DNA of 56,913 bases from Lingula anatina (GCF_001039355.2 NW_019775392.1:1-56913), one strand, 5' to 3'; positions 1-11,800 are shown, counted from the first letter of the stretch. Notes: generated from the sequence alone by a model not told the origin. Numbers and translations: made by a program.

Positions 1-2267
1 AAAGTTATCAGTTTTTTAGATACATAGTTTTAGAATCATTAAAATATATTTCTGTGTTGCTTTGTTGTGTTTTTACTGTAAATAATATAATTATAAGGTA
101 GCCTGCTTTTCAGTTTTGTTGCTAACACTCAATAAGAATGTTCCGATTTTAAGAATTTATTACTTACAAAAATACAGTATCTGTAAAATTCACATTTTTT
201 CCCGTACAGTTTAACGCGACTAACGCTTCTAGGATATTTTTGAATTATCCAAAATATTTGCTGTAATCAGTCAATTAAGTTATAATTTACAAACAATCTT
301 GCATCCATTTCATTTGCCATATTGAAAGCGGCCTCTCTGGGGATGGGATGTACCATGTGATATCGCTTGACTACTTTTTTTACTTGCTGGATGGCTGTGC
401 TTAGCACAGAGGCAGGTTCAATTCGAAAATTGGCAGGATCGAATTTTTATTATTATTTTTTTTACAAAAGTTGGTGTTTACAGGAATGTGCCTGGTAACG
501 TTAAATAGGGAGTCTTTTTCATTAAGTTGCTATATGTTTGCAACCTTGCTGTCTGGTTGAATTTTTAATGACAGGTTTTATATCAGCATTTCTGTACGTG
601 CAAAATACCAGTTAGAGTGTATGCATGTTACAATGTAATATTTAAAGGGTTTTATTCACAAATTATGAACGCATGTCTCATTACAAGGAAAAGTAATATT
701 GTCATCCTTGTATATTGGAAAAGTTGTCGTTTTCAAGATAAATAGTATATATGTTTGTATTGAAAATCATGAAAAAAAAAAAAAAAGATAAGAAAATGTC
801 ATGTTTGCCAGTTTTTCATATTTGTTGGAATTAATATTGTCAAGTTAAAACAGTTTTAGATATCTTTACGACAGGTTTAATATCAGCATTTCTGCATGTG
901 AAAATTATTAGTATGTATGCATTTAACATTATAGGCATTTGCATAATAGAGGATTTTACTCCCTGCTTTCATATAGGAATGCATTAATTATTAATAATAC
1001 AACATTTACTAGTAAACTAGAACAAGTTACAGCATAAAAAGCAATATCGGGGGGAAATGTTTTATCTCACTTTTATTTATATAAACAAATGTACAACTTT
1101 TAATTAAATAATCTGAATACAATATCTAGCCTTTTGAATTTTACTTCATCAATTGCAAATCCTTCTTTCAAAATGACTCACATGGAATGTACTTGAAAAC
1201 GCAACTAAACTCATAAAAATATATAATCTGACCAACAAAGTATCACATTTTCTAAATGCTGAGACAATTAAACTGCTCACCTTCCCAGATTTTTTGTAAG
1301 TTTCGGTCCTCTACTGACAAATCTTTTAATGGTTGATGTATTTCCGCATTAATGCTACTGCTTTTGTAACAATATGTTCTCTGCCTTACTGGCACTTTGC
1401 TTTTGTTTCTAGTATTAATACATACCTAAAATTAAATTATTCCTTATATACTTTTAAATTTTGAGACGATGTTTTTTGATGAATGGAGGGTAGATTTTCT
1501 AGCAAAAATAACAACAGAAAAGATTAAGGAGATCAGTTGCCAAAAAGTGTTAAAATACATTAGGTTTCAAGCAATTCTGCAGCATGTAATCAATGATAAT
1601 CAATTCACATCTGACATTCATTTAAAAAATTAAATTAAACAGACTGAAAGCTTAATTTCTGTTATCAAAAGTGAGAAATTTATACCTACTGCTCTTGACA
1701 GGTTTTTAAATGAAAACAAATACAATAAAACATTAACTTAAGTTTGTAAATGACCATCACTGTTTTTTTTCGCTTAAAGGAAATTGCACCAATCATTTAA
1801 TAATAAGAAAAAGCAAAATATCCTATTGAACAACTGAAATGTTACTTTTGTAACTGACTATAACAACATTATTTGTTGTGAACAAAAACTTGGATGTTTA
1901 TAATTACGGATTTAAATTAAGATATTATGATTACATATGTTGATATTTGTTGCAATATTTAATTATTCACTTTTCATGTAAACAAACAGCCGTAGTAGAA
2001 GTGGCATAGACGGTCAACATAGCGAACATTAAAAGCTGCATAAATGATTTTTCCATTATTATAAAGCTTTCTTGTCTAATATAACCAAAATTATTAAAAT
2101 TCTCTGTTAATGGGGTTGAATTACTATTGTACTAGATATACTAGTTTGATACAATCAGATATCATTAATTTCTTCATCACTGTACTGTTTAACCACTGGC
2201 AATATAAATTATGCAACTGAGAGTCAAGCCCAGTGAACCAAAATTACCTATCTATCATCAACTGGGA
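1..2267. other. 3' flank of the RNF34-like gene; no coding sequence seen
   Basis: This AT-rich stretch lies downstream of the minus-strand stop codon at 2268-2270 and should contain the 3' untranslated region of that gene. A minus-strand AATAAA (TTTATT on the plus strand near 1072) is a possible but unproven polyadenylation signal. I see no conserved open frame. The only structure is a diverged 300-bp-period direct repeat, listed separately. Confidence 0.5.
570..960. repeat. Diverged direct repeat, two units 300 bp apart
   Basis: The segment starting at 571 (ACAGGTTTTATATCAGCATT) recurs at 871 with one mismatch in the first 20 bases. Weaker similarity continues for about 60-80 bases, including a shared GTATGCAT stretch. 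It looks like an old tandem duplication or two copies of one unidentified repeat. Confidence 0.5.
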
Positions 2268-5200
2268 TTATGACTTAAATATCCTCACAGCTCTCACAAC
2301 ATACTGTCTACATATGGGGCACTCTGACATCCGTTTGCCACAGTTAGTACAAGTCACTGAATGTCCACACTCCAGTAACACACAGTCCACTGTATGGTCC
2401 ATGCAAATCTTGCACAGTGAGTCTTCAGGATTGCTTTCCATCCTAGTAGCGCTGGGTTTGTTGCCTGGAAGAAAAGATGTTCAATACCAATGCATTTCCA
2501 AGTTCCAAACTGGGCAAAAACCATTTTTTTTTAAATCTGGGGAATAAAGAATATTTACCTACACATCTAAACATCACATATTTTAATGGCTATAAGCCAT
2601 AAAATATTAATGTTGTGCTTTTTTTAACTTTCAACATAAATCTTGTCAAAATGTCTTTTATTTCTTACTTGTATATAGAAAATTTCAAATTAATGCAAGT
2701 CTATACTGATTTCAAAAGGATCTCATGTACTTCTAAATGCATAAATTTGTACCTTGTTTCTCAGCCAGGTTGTGTATTTCTTCAGCTATTGAAAAATGAA
2801 ACAAAATATTGAAGAAATCAAAATAAAAACATAAATATTAAAATCAATCCAAGTTTGAAAAATTTCAGTGCTTAATGGGATAAAACCTAGTGCACTAATG
2901 GAGTAAATGTGAAAACTGATAAGACAGTAACACAGGACTAGATTTGTGAACTCTCTCCTTTTCACTAGTCTTCTGCAGAGAAAGAATTACTGACCTATGA
3001 TCTCCACAAGTGTTGTCATATAAAAATACAGTGTGCATCAACTTAGGTACAAGAAAATCCTTACCTTTTCGTTGATTTTCTCTATATAATAAGACAATGA
3101 AAATACTTACCTTTTTTCTGATTTTCTTTATGTGACTGCCAAAGCCTCTTGGCCTTGTCCACCAACTCCCACTTCTCCACACAACCTTTATAATCCACAA
3201 AGTTGGCTGCCAGTAGTTCCTTGAGTTGCCGTGGAGACAAGGTGTCAATCTGCTCAATGTCATCTATGGCACTAAGTCTCATCCTTACACGTGGAGCTCT
3301 AGGGTCTGGTTCCTCCTGAATGAATGAATCAAAATGTAAATTGATCTACAAGTAATATTGTAACTAAAACAAACAGCACTGATCTACCACAAATGTATTT
3401 TTTTTAGGTTGTCATGCTTAAAAAAATTCATAATAAAATAATTTATTGTTATATACATAACAGTAGTAGTAATAAAATGCAGATTTCATGGTATAAGTCA
3501 ATTTCAGATAATTACAAACTAATATTGTTGGAGGCAGTGTATGAGAGAAACTCAGTGACCTCATTATGTGCATTTTTCTTACGTCACTGTCCATGAACCA
3601 ATCATTCCCAATTCTCTCTTCAAGATTTCTTCTTTCTTGCTCCTGCCTCCTCCTCAGTCTCTCATTTCTCTCCTCATCCGACTCCTGGTGGTTCAATTGT
3701 GTTGGAGGAGATTGCTCAGAATGTGTTGGTTGAGCTGGGGTTGGTTCTGGTGGTGGTACTGTGGAATGTGTGTCACTGTGCTCAATGCGTTCACTGCTGC
3801 TCTCATCAGATGATGGCACAGACTCCCTGTCATCTTGTACTTCATTTTGTAGTCTATGTTCCTGGCCACAACAAAATTAACAAATCTATAAATAAATTAT
3901 TAAATAAAGAACAAAAAAAAATGAAAATAAAAAAATAAAAATAAAAAAACAGCTGCCCCTCACCCATGACAATCTCAATCTGCCAGTGTAAATAATGCAA
4001 CAATTCAAACCTGGGATTGCATGCAGAAATAGGCAGTGTATTAGGAGATAAATCTTATTCAATTTCATGCAAAGACGTCTGCTTTTACAAACCTAAACAC
4101 TTACTTTTAACACTTCTAAATGTCTTCGGTGTTCCTCTTGTTCCTCCAAGTATGACTGGTTGCCAGAGTGCCTCAGTATAAGCTCCACTAAATCATTCTT
4201 CTCCGTGCATCTTTGGTATTGTATCACATGTTTGTTAAGGTACACTTTTAAGTCTTTCAGTCTGAGATCCATCAGTGTCTGTCTGTCAAACTGCTTGGAG
4301 GCAAACATCTGACAAAGTTGACATCTACGCTTGTTAAAAGTTACTCTAGTGAGACATGCTGAGCAGTGGTAGTTACCGCAGTCTAGGCAAATTCTCTGAA
4401 ATAGTAAAACTGAAATTTCTAAACAGCTCAGAGTTTCTTTTTTTTTTGTGTAGATTGTTCAAATATGAATAATCTGAAGATAAAACACATCTATAGCGTA
4501 TATAACCAATATGCCCTTGCAGGAGCCACTTCCTAATTCCCCTATTTTACACAGACCAGGAATCCCACGAATTGCCAGGAATTGACAAATTTCAGGATTT
4601 GTAAGGATTCGTGAGATTTTGCAAATTTTCTGGCCTAATTCGATACGCTCTACGATTCAGTTACGATACAGGTGCGATAGTGTTATGAATATTTGTGGGA
4701 TTCAGCTGGAATCGCACGAATATTGTCAAAAAAAGCACTACGATTTTTTGGAATCGTGACTTCGTGGCCAAAATTTTGAACTGCTCAAAATTTTTGCCAC
4801 GAATTCCCGATTGATCAAGAATTGCAAGAACTGACTGCAATTATATACGAATCTGTTAAGAACTTCACGAACTGATTACGATTCAACCACGAATCCTGAA
4901 ATTTGTCAATTCCTGGTGATTCGTGGGATGCGTTGTCTGTGTGAAATAGGGGCATAAAAGAACTTTAGTCCAGTCTGAATGTTAAGACCAAAACTGTAGT
5001 TCTTTTTCACTATCTAATGCTAACTCAGTGGTATTAAACCAAATGAGATACCATGCCTGTTTTATAACAAGAAAGAAGTGGTTTTTGGATCAATGATTTT
5101 ATTCTATTTAGTGAACTACTGTACATTGTTAAAACCAGCTAGGCCAGGCATATATTTCTCCACTCAGCCCTCTACCATTTCCAGTGAGTGGCCTCTCAAA

Positions 5201-5467
5201 CTCAAGGTGGGCGTACATGTGTATCAACATGCTTCAATTAAATAAATTTAGTAGATTCATCCGAATGATGTCACAAATTTCAGTGTAAGATCTGAAAATC
5301 TCTATCAACAAATTTCAATATATCTGGCTTACCTTTCTCTTCAGAAGACCAAACACAGCACCACATTTTTCACATGACATTATTGCAAGCTGGCTACTGC
5401 TGTCAACCTTATTTTGACCTTGACTCTGAGGTTGGCCTTGTGCTCCCCTCACTGCACCCGCCCCCAT
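2268..5467 (-). CDS. RNF34: E3 ubiquitin-protein ligase, RNF34/RFFL (CARP) type, five exons, complete
   Basis: Exons in transcript order are 5333-5467, 4105-4395, 3583-3861, 3111-3315 and 2268-2464. All junctions are GT-AG and in phase, giving 368 residues; vertebrate RNF34 and RFFL have about 372 and 363. The start [10 protein letters not shown] resembles an internal MGTGAVRGQQ of human RNF34, so a short upstream exon is possible. Residues about 34-90 form the FYVE-like zinc finger (CEKC, CLDC, HCSACL, CQLC). A SAP-like motif follows ([10 protein letters not shown]). The acidic and Gln/Arg-rich linker is exon 3583-3861, and a second SAP-like motif is [15 protein letters not shown]. The last exon holds a C3HC4 RING (CKIC, CGH, CTNC, CPIC) and ends in FKS, as the vertebrate proteins do. 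The family attaches ubiquitin to substrates such as caspases and p53-pathway proteins at endosomal or plasma membranes; that role is from family knowledge. I cannot tell RNF34 from RFFL, since invertebrates usually have one. Confidence 0.93.
3055..3131 (-). repeat. Duplicated exon end and splice donor in the RNF34-like gene
   Basis: The last bases of the fourth exon with its donor (plus-strand TTACCTTTT...GATTTTCT, about 3102-3131) are repeated 47 bp downstream in the intron (about 3055-3087), donor GTAAGG included. Use of the downstream donor would add 47 nt and bring in a TAG stop, removing the RING. The expected product uses the donor at 3109-3110. Confidence 0.6.
4539..4952. mobile_element. 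MITE-like inverted-repeat element in RNF34-like intron 1
   Basis: The left end CCCCTATTTTACACAGAC and its continuation (AATCCCACGAAT..CCAGGAATTGACAAATTTCAGGATT) reappear inverted at the right end, where they read out as CCCCTATTTCACACAGAC. The terminal repeats are about 60 bp and the element about 414 bp. The interior is rich in short inverted motifs based on CACGAAT, with one strong hairpin around 4770-4805. There is no coding capacity, and I see no clear target-site duplication. Confidence 0.75.
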
Positions 5468-6060
5468 TAGAGGCTTTTTCTTAATCCTGTTTTGTGATGT
5501 ATGTATGTACCCTAGTTAGGTTGAAAACAGATTTCAACTGCCTGAAATACAACGCATTAAACCAATTAAGATCATTAAAAATGAAAGTAGAGGAGCTAAA
5601 AAGGGACATAATGTGTAACTGAATAAATATTTTACATGAGACAGGATAGAAAAAAAATGAAACTTGTGAATATTTCACTTGTTGCCTACCCAAACTAGAA
5701 TGGTTGATTTTAAAGGCAAATACAAATCAATATATTTTGCATTTAAAATTCTAAAGTTGAAAAATTGCAATTCCATTTCTACTACTACTGCTATAACTTC
5801 TACTTGTATCAGAATAATTTCAGTGGCAAATAAGAGTTGTACAAAAGTACTATAGGTTAATGCAACCAATTTTCTTTTGAGCACAGTTTTGACTTTATGG
5901 CTTGTAACTTTAAAATGCATCAATAGACCTTTTTGGTATGCCAGGTGTCGCTTTTTAGTGACAACTTTTCCCATTTGGGGCCCTACCCGACAGGGCAGCA
6001 GGCAAGCTAGTCATAACATTTAGAGATGAGAAGTGAAGAGAAAGAACATGATCTAATGAA
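5468..6060. other. Upstream of the RNF34-like start; no recognised feature
   Basis: This contains the 5' flank or 5' untranslated region of the minus-strand RNF34-like gene. A possible acceptor (AAACAG, minus strand) about 20 nt before the ATG suggests that an upstream non-coding exon may join here. Open frames in this stretch are short and look non-coding. Confidence 0.4.
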
Positions 6061-6063
6061 ATA

Positions 6064-6300
6064 AATGGTGCAAGAACTAAAAACAATTCTGAAAAATATG
6101 GGAAAAATGTAAGTGGGAAAAAAGAACAGCTGATTGCAAGAATTAATACCATACGTGACCAAGAACTGCAAACTTCACATGATTGAATTACTGATGAAAA
6201 GTTGACAGACTTTCAGTGGAGTGCTGATTTGGGAGATGTTCCACCAGTGACAGAGGACACTGTTACTGGTTATTTTTTAATACTCTGGACTGCGGTAAGA
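6064..6300 (+). pseudogene. Decayed fragment of a SAP-domain protein
   Basis: One frame reads VQELKTILKNMGKM, stop, VGKKEQLIARINTIR, stop, then FQWSADLGDVPPVTEDTV. The first part has the SAP pattern (LKxxLKxxG...GKKxxLIxRI). The second recalls the PPVTED-V-YL stretch that follows SAP in repetitive proteins of many marine invertebrates; that link is from memory of the family and is tentative. Two in-frame stops and no flanking exons mark it as dead. A further open frame at 6336-6626 may be the continuation but is not recognisable. Confidence 0.5.
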
Positions 6301-6613
6301 AAAACAACAATTTCCACTTAATTAACGGGGGCAGATTGAGCCCATCTTCTGGGTCTTCAGGAAGATGGTCATTTATTCAAGTTTACACTGACGGGTATCT
6401 ATTTTTTTCTGTCGGAAGATGGTCAAAAATGGAGAACGGAAAAACAAAGATATTTTGGAAGACTTGTCAGAAAATAGCTCTGGATCCACCCCTGATTAAA
6501 GCCAATAGCATTTTGCTGTCAGGTCATGTAAGTGACTTGATGGCTAGGAAAGGGACTGTAGGCACCATGATTGTATGCTTGGGAAAAGTAAAAGCTACCA
6601 TGAAGGAAAAACA

Positions 6614-7071
6614 TGGTATCTTGTGATCACGGTCTGTGCCCTGGATACCCTGCGGCGTATTTACTGGCAGCGCGAGCGAGTTACTTCCAAAGCTGTAATT
6701 AATTCTTGGGTGCGCTCGGAGGAGATTCTAATACCTTGACGCATCGCTTGCCATCGGATCATGACGGTTGCATTCATATCTGTGTGTGTATAGCTTCTTC
6801 ATCTTCTTCATCTTGTTGTTGCACAAAATTGACAAACACATTTTTCAAAGCAACCGCGACTACCATTTACTTTCTAACTTCCTTCTGCTCATGCATCAAG
6901 GTATCAGAATCTCCTCCAAGCCCAGCCGAGAATTAATTACAGCTTTGGAAGTAACTTGCTTGCGCTGCCAGTAATTATGCCGCGGGTATCCAGGGCATAG
7001 ACCGTGATCACAAGATACCGAAAATAGATTTTCAGATTTTTAGAAAATAAATTTTCCATGTGAATGGAGCC
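6614..7071. mobile_element. Harbinger-like inverted-repeat element, one end truncated
   Basis: Long inverted arms (left from GGTATCTTGTGATCACGG, right ending ACCGTGATCACAAGATACC) flank a core that is the reverse complement of the core in the element at 38530-39046. The right arm runs on to the terminus CCATGTGAATGGAGCC at 7071. The left arm stops near 6614, so the outer part of the left terminal repeat is missing. The core retains a broken version of the short frame that is open in the other copy. Confidence 0.7.
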
Positions 7072-8402
7072 TTTGATCAGTGGCTTTGCTATTCAAATAT
7101 ATGCTCACCATGAAATGCTCTCATTACATATGTTATCTGGATGGGTTTGAACCTTGTAAAAACATGAAAAAATATATTGCATAATTGCCAATATCTTTCA
7201 TGCATAAACACATCTTAGATATATAAAAAACACAAATCAAATGCTACATGTATACTGCAATCTCGACGACTAGAATCTGAATAGGTTAATGTCGCTGGGC
7301 CTGTTCGGCGTAGACGCGACGACGGTTAGTGTTAGTTACACAAGACAACATTACGAATAAATATAGAGCCAGAAAACAATAGAAAATTAATGTAAAATAA
7401 TTCAGTTCACATCTTGAATGGACGAAGTTGCAATTATCTTTAACGTGAACTTTTATATCGGTTGTTTATTTCATTATTCTTATACCCACCAATATTCACA
7501 ATGTGCAAACCGCTGCACAGGCAAAATCAGCACCGGAAGCGACCAGAAAACGTCGCTTCAACATCACCAATAAATGATAAATGAACCAAAACTGAAAATA
7601 ATAATAAGTTTTTTGCATGCCTTCATTCCGATCAGATGTTTTCCTCAATATTCATTCATGAGAGAGGATAAAAAGAGAAAAAAATAGAATATATTTACTA
7701 ATGATACGAGCGATGGGCACGTGACTTTTATATAGTAACTGGATCCCACAGTCAGGATATGTCCACCTGTCCAACATAATGGTGGTTATGTGTCACGTCA
7801 AGTAAAAAAAAATGTCGTATCAGTTGAGAGAACAATAAATATAATAAACAATTCTTTCAATGGCAGACTGTACATAAATTCACATTTGGTATCCACTTCA
7901 AATACACTGACTTAACAGAATGGAGAAAACTATACTTACAGATATACAATTTTGTAAATGAGCAAAAATGTAGTTGGCTACCATTATGTGTATATAGTTT
8001 GCTACTATGATAGACCCTATATCATTATGCAGAATTTGGTGCTGCTACCATTAATGAATATAGGAATGTATATAGGCATGATGTAATATTATATGTACAA
8101 GTAATTAACTAGAAATTGTATAAAACATTGATTCCAAATGCAAAATTGGTTTTTACAGAGATTTTTGAGAGGAAGAAAATTGCTTTTATTTCAGGAGAAA
8201 ATTAGATTTGTCGAGAAAAATCCCAGGTAGGAAAGTTTCAAAACAATACACATATGATATGATATGGGTGCAAAACGGGAGAACACATATACTGGGGAGT
8301 ATTAATTAGTTTTGAAAGAGAAACTGGCATTAGTTATCTATTGCGTACGGATTGTCACTGCAAGAATGGTTTATGCAATACTTCAGCTATTTGTAGTGAA
8401 AC
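7072..8402. other. Intergenic region between two head-to-head genes
   Basis: I see no coding sequence or strong repeat here. CpG-bearing patches occur around 7290-7330 and 7500-7560, unlike the surrounding AT-rich DNA, and could be promoter or 5' exon of the minus-strand RNF34-like gene. That is inference only. Confidence 0.3.
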
Positions 8403-8577
8403 AGGGGCGTCTCGATAGTCCGAAGGTTCATTGGTCCGAAGGTTCATTGGTCCGAAAAGTGGTAACATTTTCATCGATTTTTTAATCAAGGTTCATTGGT
8501 CCGAAGGTTCTATAGTGTACATTTGGACCGATGAACCTTCGGACTATTGAACCTTCGGACTATCACTACGGCCCCGT
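8403..8577. mobile_element. Small palindromic element built from TCCGAAGGTTCA repeats
   Basis: GATAGTCCGAAGGTTCATTG starts the left side and the same sequence appears inverted near the right end (GAACCTTCGGACTATC). The motif TCCGAAGGTTCA(T/A)TGG occurs at least three times direct and twice inverted in about 175 bp. GC-rich outer ends (GGGGCG.. and ..GGCCCC) may be the true termini. It is non-coding and abuts the left limit of the segmental duplication. Confidence 0.6.
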
Positions 8578-8581
8578 TGAT

Positions 8582-8877
8582 GTACGTCTTTGACCTAAGA
8601 TAAAATATGGACATGGTACGTGGCCTGACATGGTACGATTTCAGGCTGTGGCCTGGCATGGCACGGTATCAAGCTCCAGCCGGCGGTCTCTCCAGTCAAC
8701 TACGAGGGGATTCCCCATAATAATAGGCTTATTGAAACCAATTTGTAACGCACTTCCTTCCCATGATTCGGAGAACTAAACGGAAGCGAAAGCATAATGT
8801 TCTTTTTACTGCTGTCATTATTCATTCCATGAGTATTCAACACTGACATTTACCATAACCGATTGATGGTTGTTTAA
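8582..8877 (+). promoter_or_regulatory. Putative promoter and 5' leader of the TRANK1-like gene
   Basis: The stretch before the proposed start holds GGGGATTCCCC at 8706-8716, a palindromic kappa-B (Rel/NF-kappa-B) match, and GGAAGCGAAA at 8783-8792, which fits the ETS-IRF composite consensus GGAANNGAAA. A third motif, TTTCGTTTTC at 8961-8970 (ISRE core TTTCNNTTTC), lies just inside intron 1. All three are unchanged in the duplicate copy (33288-33298, 33365-33374, 33536-33545). No TATA box or start site can be placed with confidence. Confidence 0.45.
8866..8877 (+). promoter_or_regulatory. Three-codon upstream ORF abutting the proposed start codon
   Basis: ATG GTT GTT TAA lies in frame and directly before the ATG at 8878, with no gap. 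It supplies an in-frame stop just upstream of the proposed start and could modulate initiation. It is identical in the duplicate copy (33442-33453). Confidence 0.4.
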
Positions 8878-11800
8878 ATGGCGGGTAATATAAAATTTTC
8901 TCAGTTTTATTTTAATGTAGTACGTGGCCTTACGTTATATGAAGTTTTAGTAAGGCGAACTTTCGTTTTCCATGTTTCGTGATAAAATTATTTCAAGTTA
9001 AAAACAACCATAACAACTATTGCATCTTTGTAATAAAATATACATTATTGTTTACCTTAAAACTTTGAATTAATTTGTAAAGAATAGCATACCTGTACAT
9101 ACAGGATCCACGCGTTTATTTTCTTTTCTTTTTGAATTTTTTAAATTATGCTCCTGAGACTTGATTTACATTTGGTACATTGTAAATAAGAAAGAAATAT
9201 GTGACATATCTGAGCATGGATATACCGTCTGAAATCTGAGTTTAACTTATCTAATTTAGATATTTTTCTTCTTTTGATGACTTCATCTTTGGCATTTTTA
9301 AGACCTCGTTAGAAAAGAGGCTCAAAATCCCCATCTTGATAATGTACAGGTATGTAAATTCACAGGCATTTGAAGATTGTTGGCTTTATCAACAGTCTGC
9401 CACACTTAAGCCTTTGGTGCTACAGGCTACATGTATGTACATGCACTGTGTATGCCTGCAACCAGTAAAATTTTATTAGGACCAGTACATTTTTCAGAAT
9501 GTGTGAATTTATCGGTCTGACATGGTTACATATGACTATACGTCCCCGCACCGATACTCCCCCGCACCGGTACATCCCCACACCAATACTTCCCCGCACC
9601 GATACTCCCCCACAATTACAGATATACTGAGGGGAAGTATCGGTGCGGGGAAGTATCAGTGCGGGGGAGTATCCGTGTGGGACGGGGTATGGGGTCGTAT
9701 CGATGCGCATAATACAAAAAAATTACGAAGGGGGATTATCGGTGCGGGGGAGTATCGGTGCGGGGGAGTATCGGTGCGGGGGGGGGGGGGGGGGGGGGGT
9801 TACAGTGCAGGGGAGTATCGACATGACCCCTCTGACATGGCCATTAGATTTTCTCTTTATATAAGGTTTCAAAAGAGCTTCCAGTTTTTAGTTAATTTTA
9901 TTTTCTGAAATGTAACTGTAACTGTTAGATATGATGATTCTACATGAAAAGATGAAAAATCAAGGGCTTGTTATGTTGAGTATTAATGCAAGGAAAATGT
10001 CCAGTCTTTCTGAAATTTTTATTTAGACCAGTGAATTCTGATTTGGACCAGTAGATTCTAGGAAACTATAGTATATTCATCTGAATACAAAAGTTTTTGT
10101 CACAGGCTGTATCAAGAAAAGTAATATGCATGTGAAATATTTTCTTTTTTTTTTTATTTATCAATAGACCTTAATTTAAAGTCTATAAGGCAATTGTAAC
10201 AAGTAATTGGTATTATTACAGCTAGAGTTAATCTGATGCTTATAGGCAAAGTTCCAGAATTTTGGTCAGGGAATATGAGAAAATATATCTTTACTATTGC
10301 TACATTTATTAATGGAACTTAAAATTTGGTACTTCAGATGATTGAGGAAAGTTTAATATCATGGTTGAATAATTACCATTTTGAAATACTGTAGTACCCT
10401 GAAACATTGTTCTCCCTGGTGTGCATCTCTCCTTGACTTTACAAACTACTTAATATACATGTAATCATACAGTTAAACTAGTTAACAGTAAGTACCTGAT
10501 ATCATATCTTTATCAATACTTACATACATGACATACTTATAATGGTGAATTGAGTAAACCTTGATCATTGTTTATTAACAGGGAAATGTGTAAATTTTTG
10601 CAACTTTTGCACAATCCTTTAATATTGCTGCCTTTTTATCTGTCCTTTCCACTGTTTAAGATGTAAATATAAGATTACAATTTTTATTGGGATCTTCTCA
10701 CTTGTGAGCAGTAAGAAGAACTATGTCAGCTGTATCTAGTTCAAATAAAGTAGATTTTAAAATTTAACAAATGACAAAAAGAAGGCTCGAATTCAATGAT
10801 ACAACACTTTGATGGCTTTGTGTGAAAAGTACATTGCTTAGTTCTTTATTTTTGTATGATATATATGCATTATTTCAGGCTTTTTCTTTAGCTGGAAAGA
10901 TGTGAAAGACATTGGCAACCAAGCCTTGGGCCATGGTGACTATGAACTAGCCACGGAACACTATAACCATGCCATTTTTCTGGCAGAGAGTTGCGGTGCA
11001 GGTTTGAGAGAAATTTCAGCATTGTATAGCAACAGGTCCTTTTCCCTTTCAAAGCTGGGACACATCCAACAAGCTCTTCAGGATGCTTTCCACTGTATTG
11101 ACTTAAATCGGAAGTGGTGTAAGGTAAATTTCCCCATATGTAAGTACTTTTTTTGGAAACATGACGCATAACATTTTCATTTGTGGATCAGGAAAATTAT
11201 TTATATTGACTGACGAGCTTCCTTGCTGTGACCCTTAAGTTGATTTAAATCAGATTGAAAATGTGTTTTAAAGATCCCAACAAATATTATATAGGATTAA
11301 ACAGTGGTAAATGATTGCTTTATTTCAATGCAATTTGTATGTATTTAATATATTTACACTAAAAATATTTATGAAGGGATACTGGCGAGCGGGACAGGCT
11401 TTGAAACTTTTGAAAAAGTCCCAGGAAGCTCTTCAGGCATTCAGTGATGGCTGTGCACTGGTGAATGAAGATGATGGCAAAAACTTTCATACTAAAGTTG
11501 ACTTCATTGTGGAAATAGTATCCTTGTCTCATGAAATTGGAAGTAAGTAGAAAATTAATGCCTTACCAAATCACTGCTAAATGTTGTACTAAATGTGCAA
11601 ACTGATTTAATATATGTTTGCATCAAATTTGTCTTGTGAAATTAATGTGCATGCCTTACAAAAAATATTAAGTGTGATGATAAAATCATAATTAAATCAC
11701 TGGTTTTACCAAATTGCTTTGCTCAAAGCAAATTTTGATTTTTTTAAACATTATTATTTTGCAATTATTGTATTTTTCATGTAAGCCAGATACTAGGATC

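Noticed and set aside
2233-2547. Plus-strand 104-codon frame over the RING exon
   Set aside because: It is the antisense shadow of the RNF34-like last exon, which has clear zinc-ligand spacing on the minus strand.
3065-3081. Possible 17-nt mini-exon in the RNF34-like gene (after TTATATAG, before GTAAGG)
   Set aside because: Inclusion would shift the frame before the RING; direct splicing 3111 to 2464 is in phase and matches the family.
9420-9908. Overlapping open frames on both strands rich in Gly, Pro and Tyr
   Set aside because: They come from the inverted minisatellite, whose unit lacks stops in several frames.
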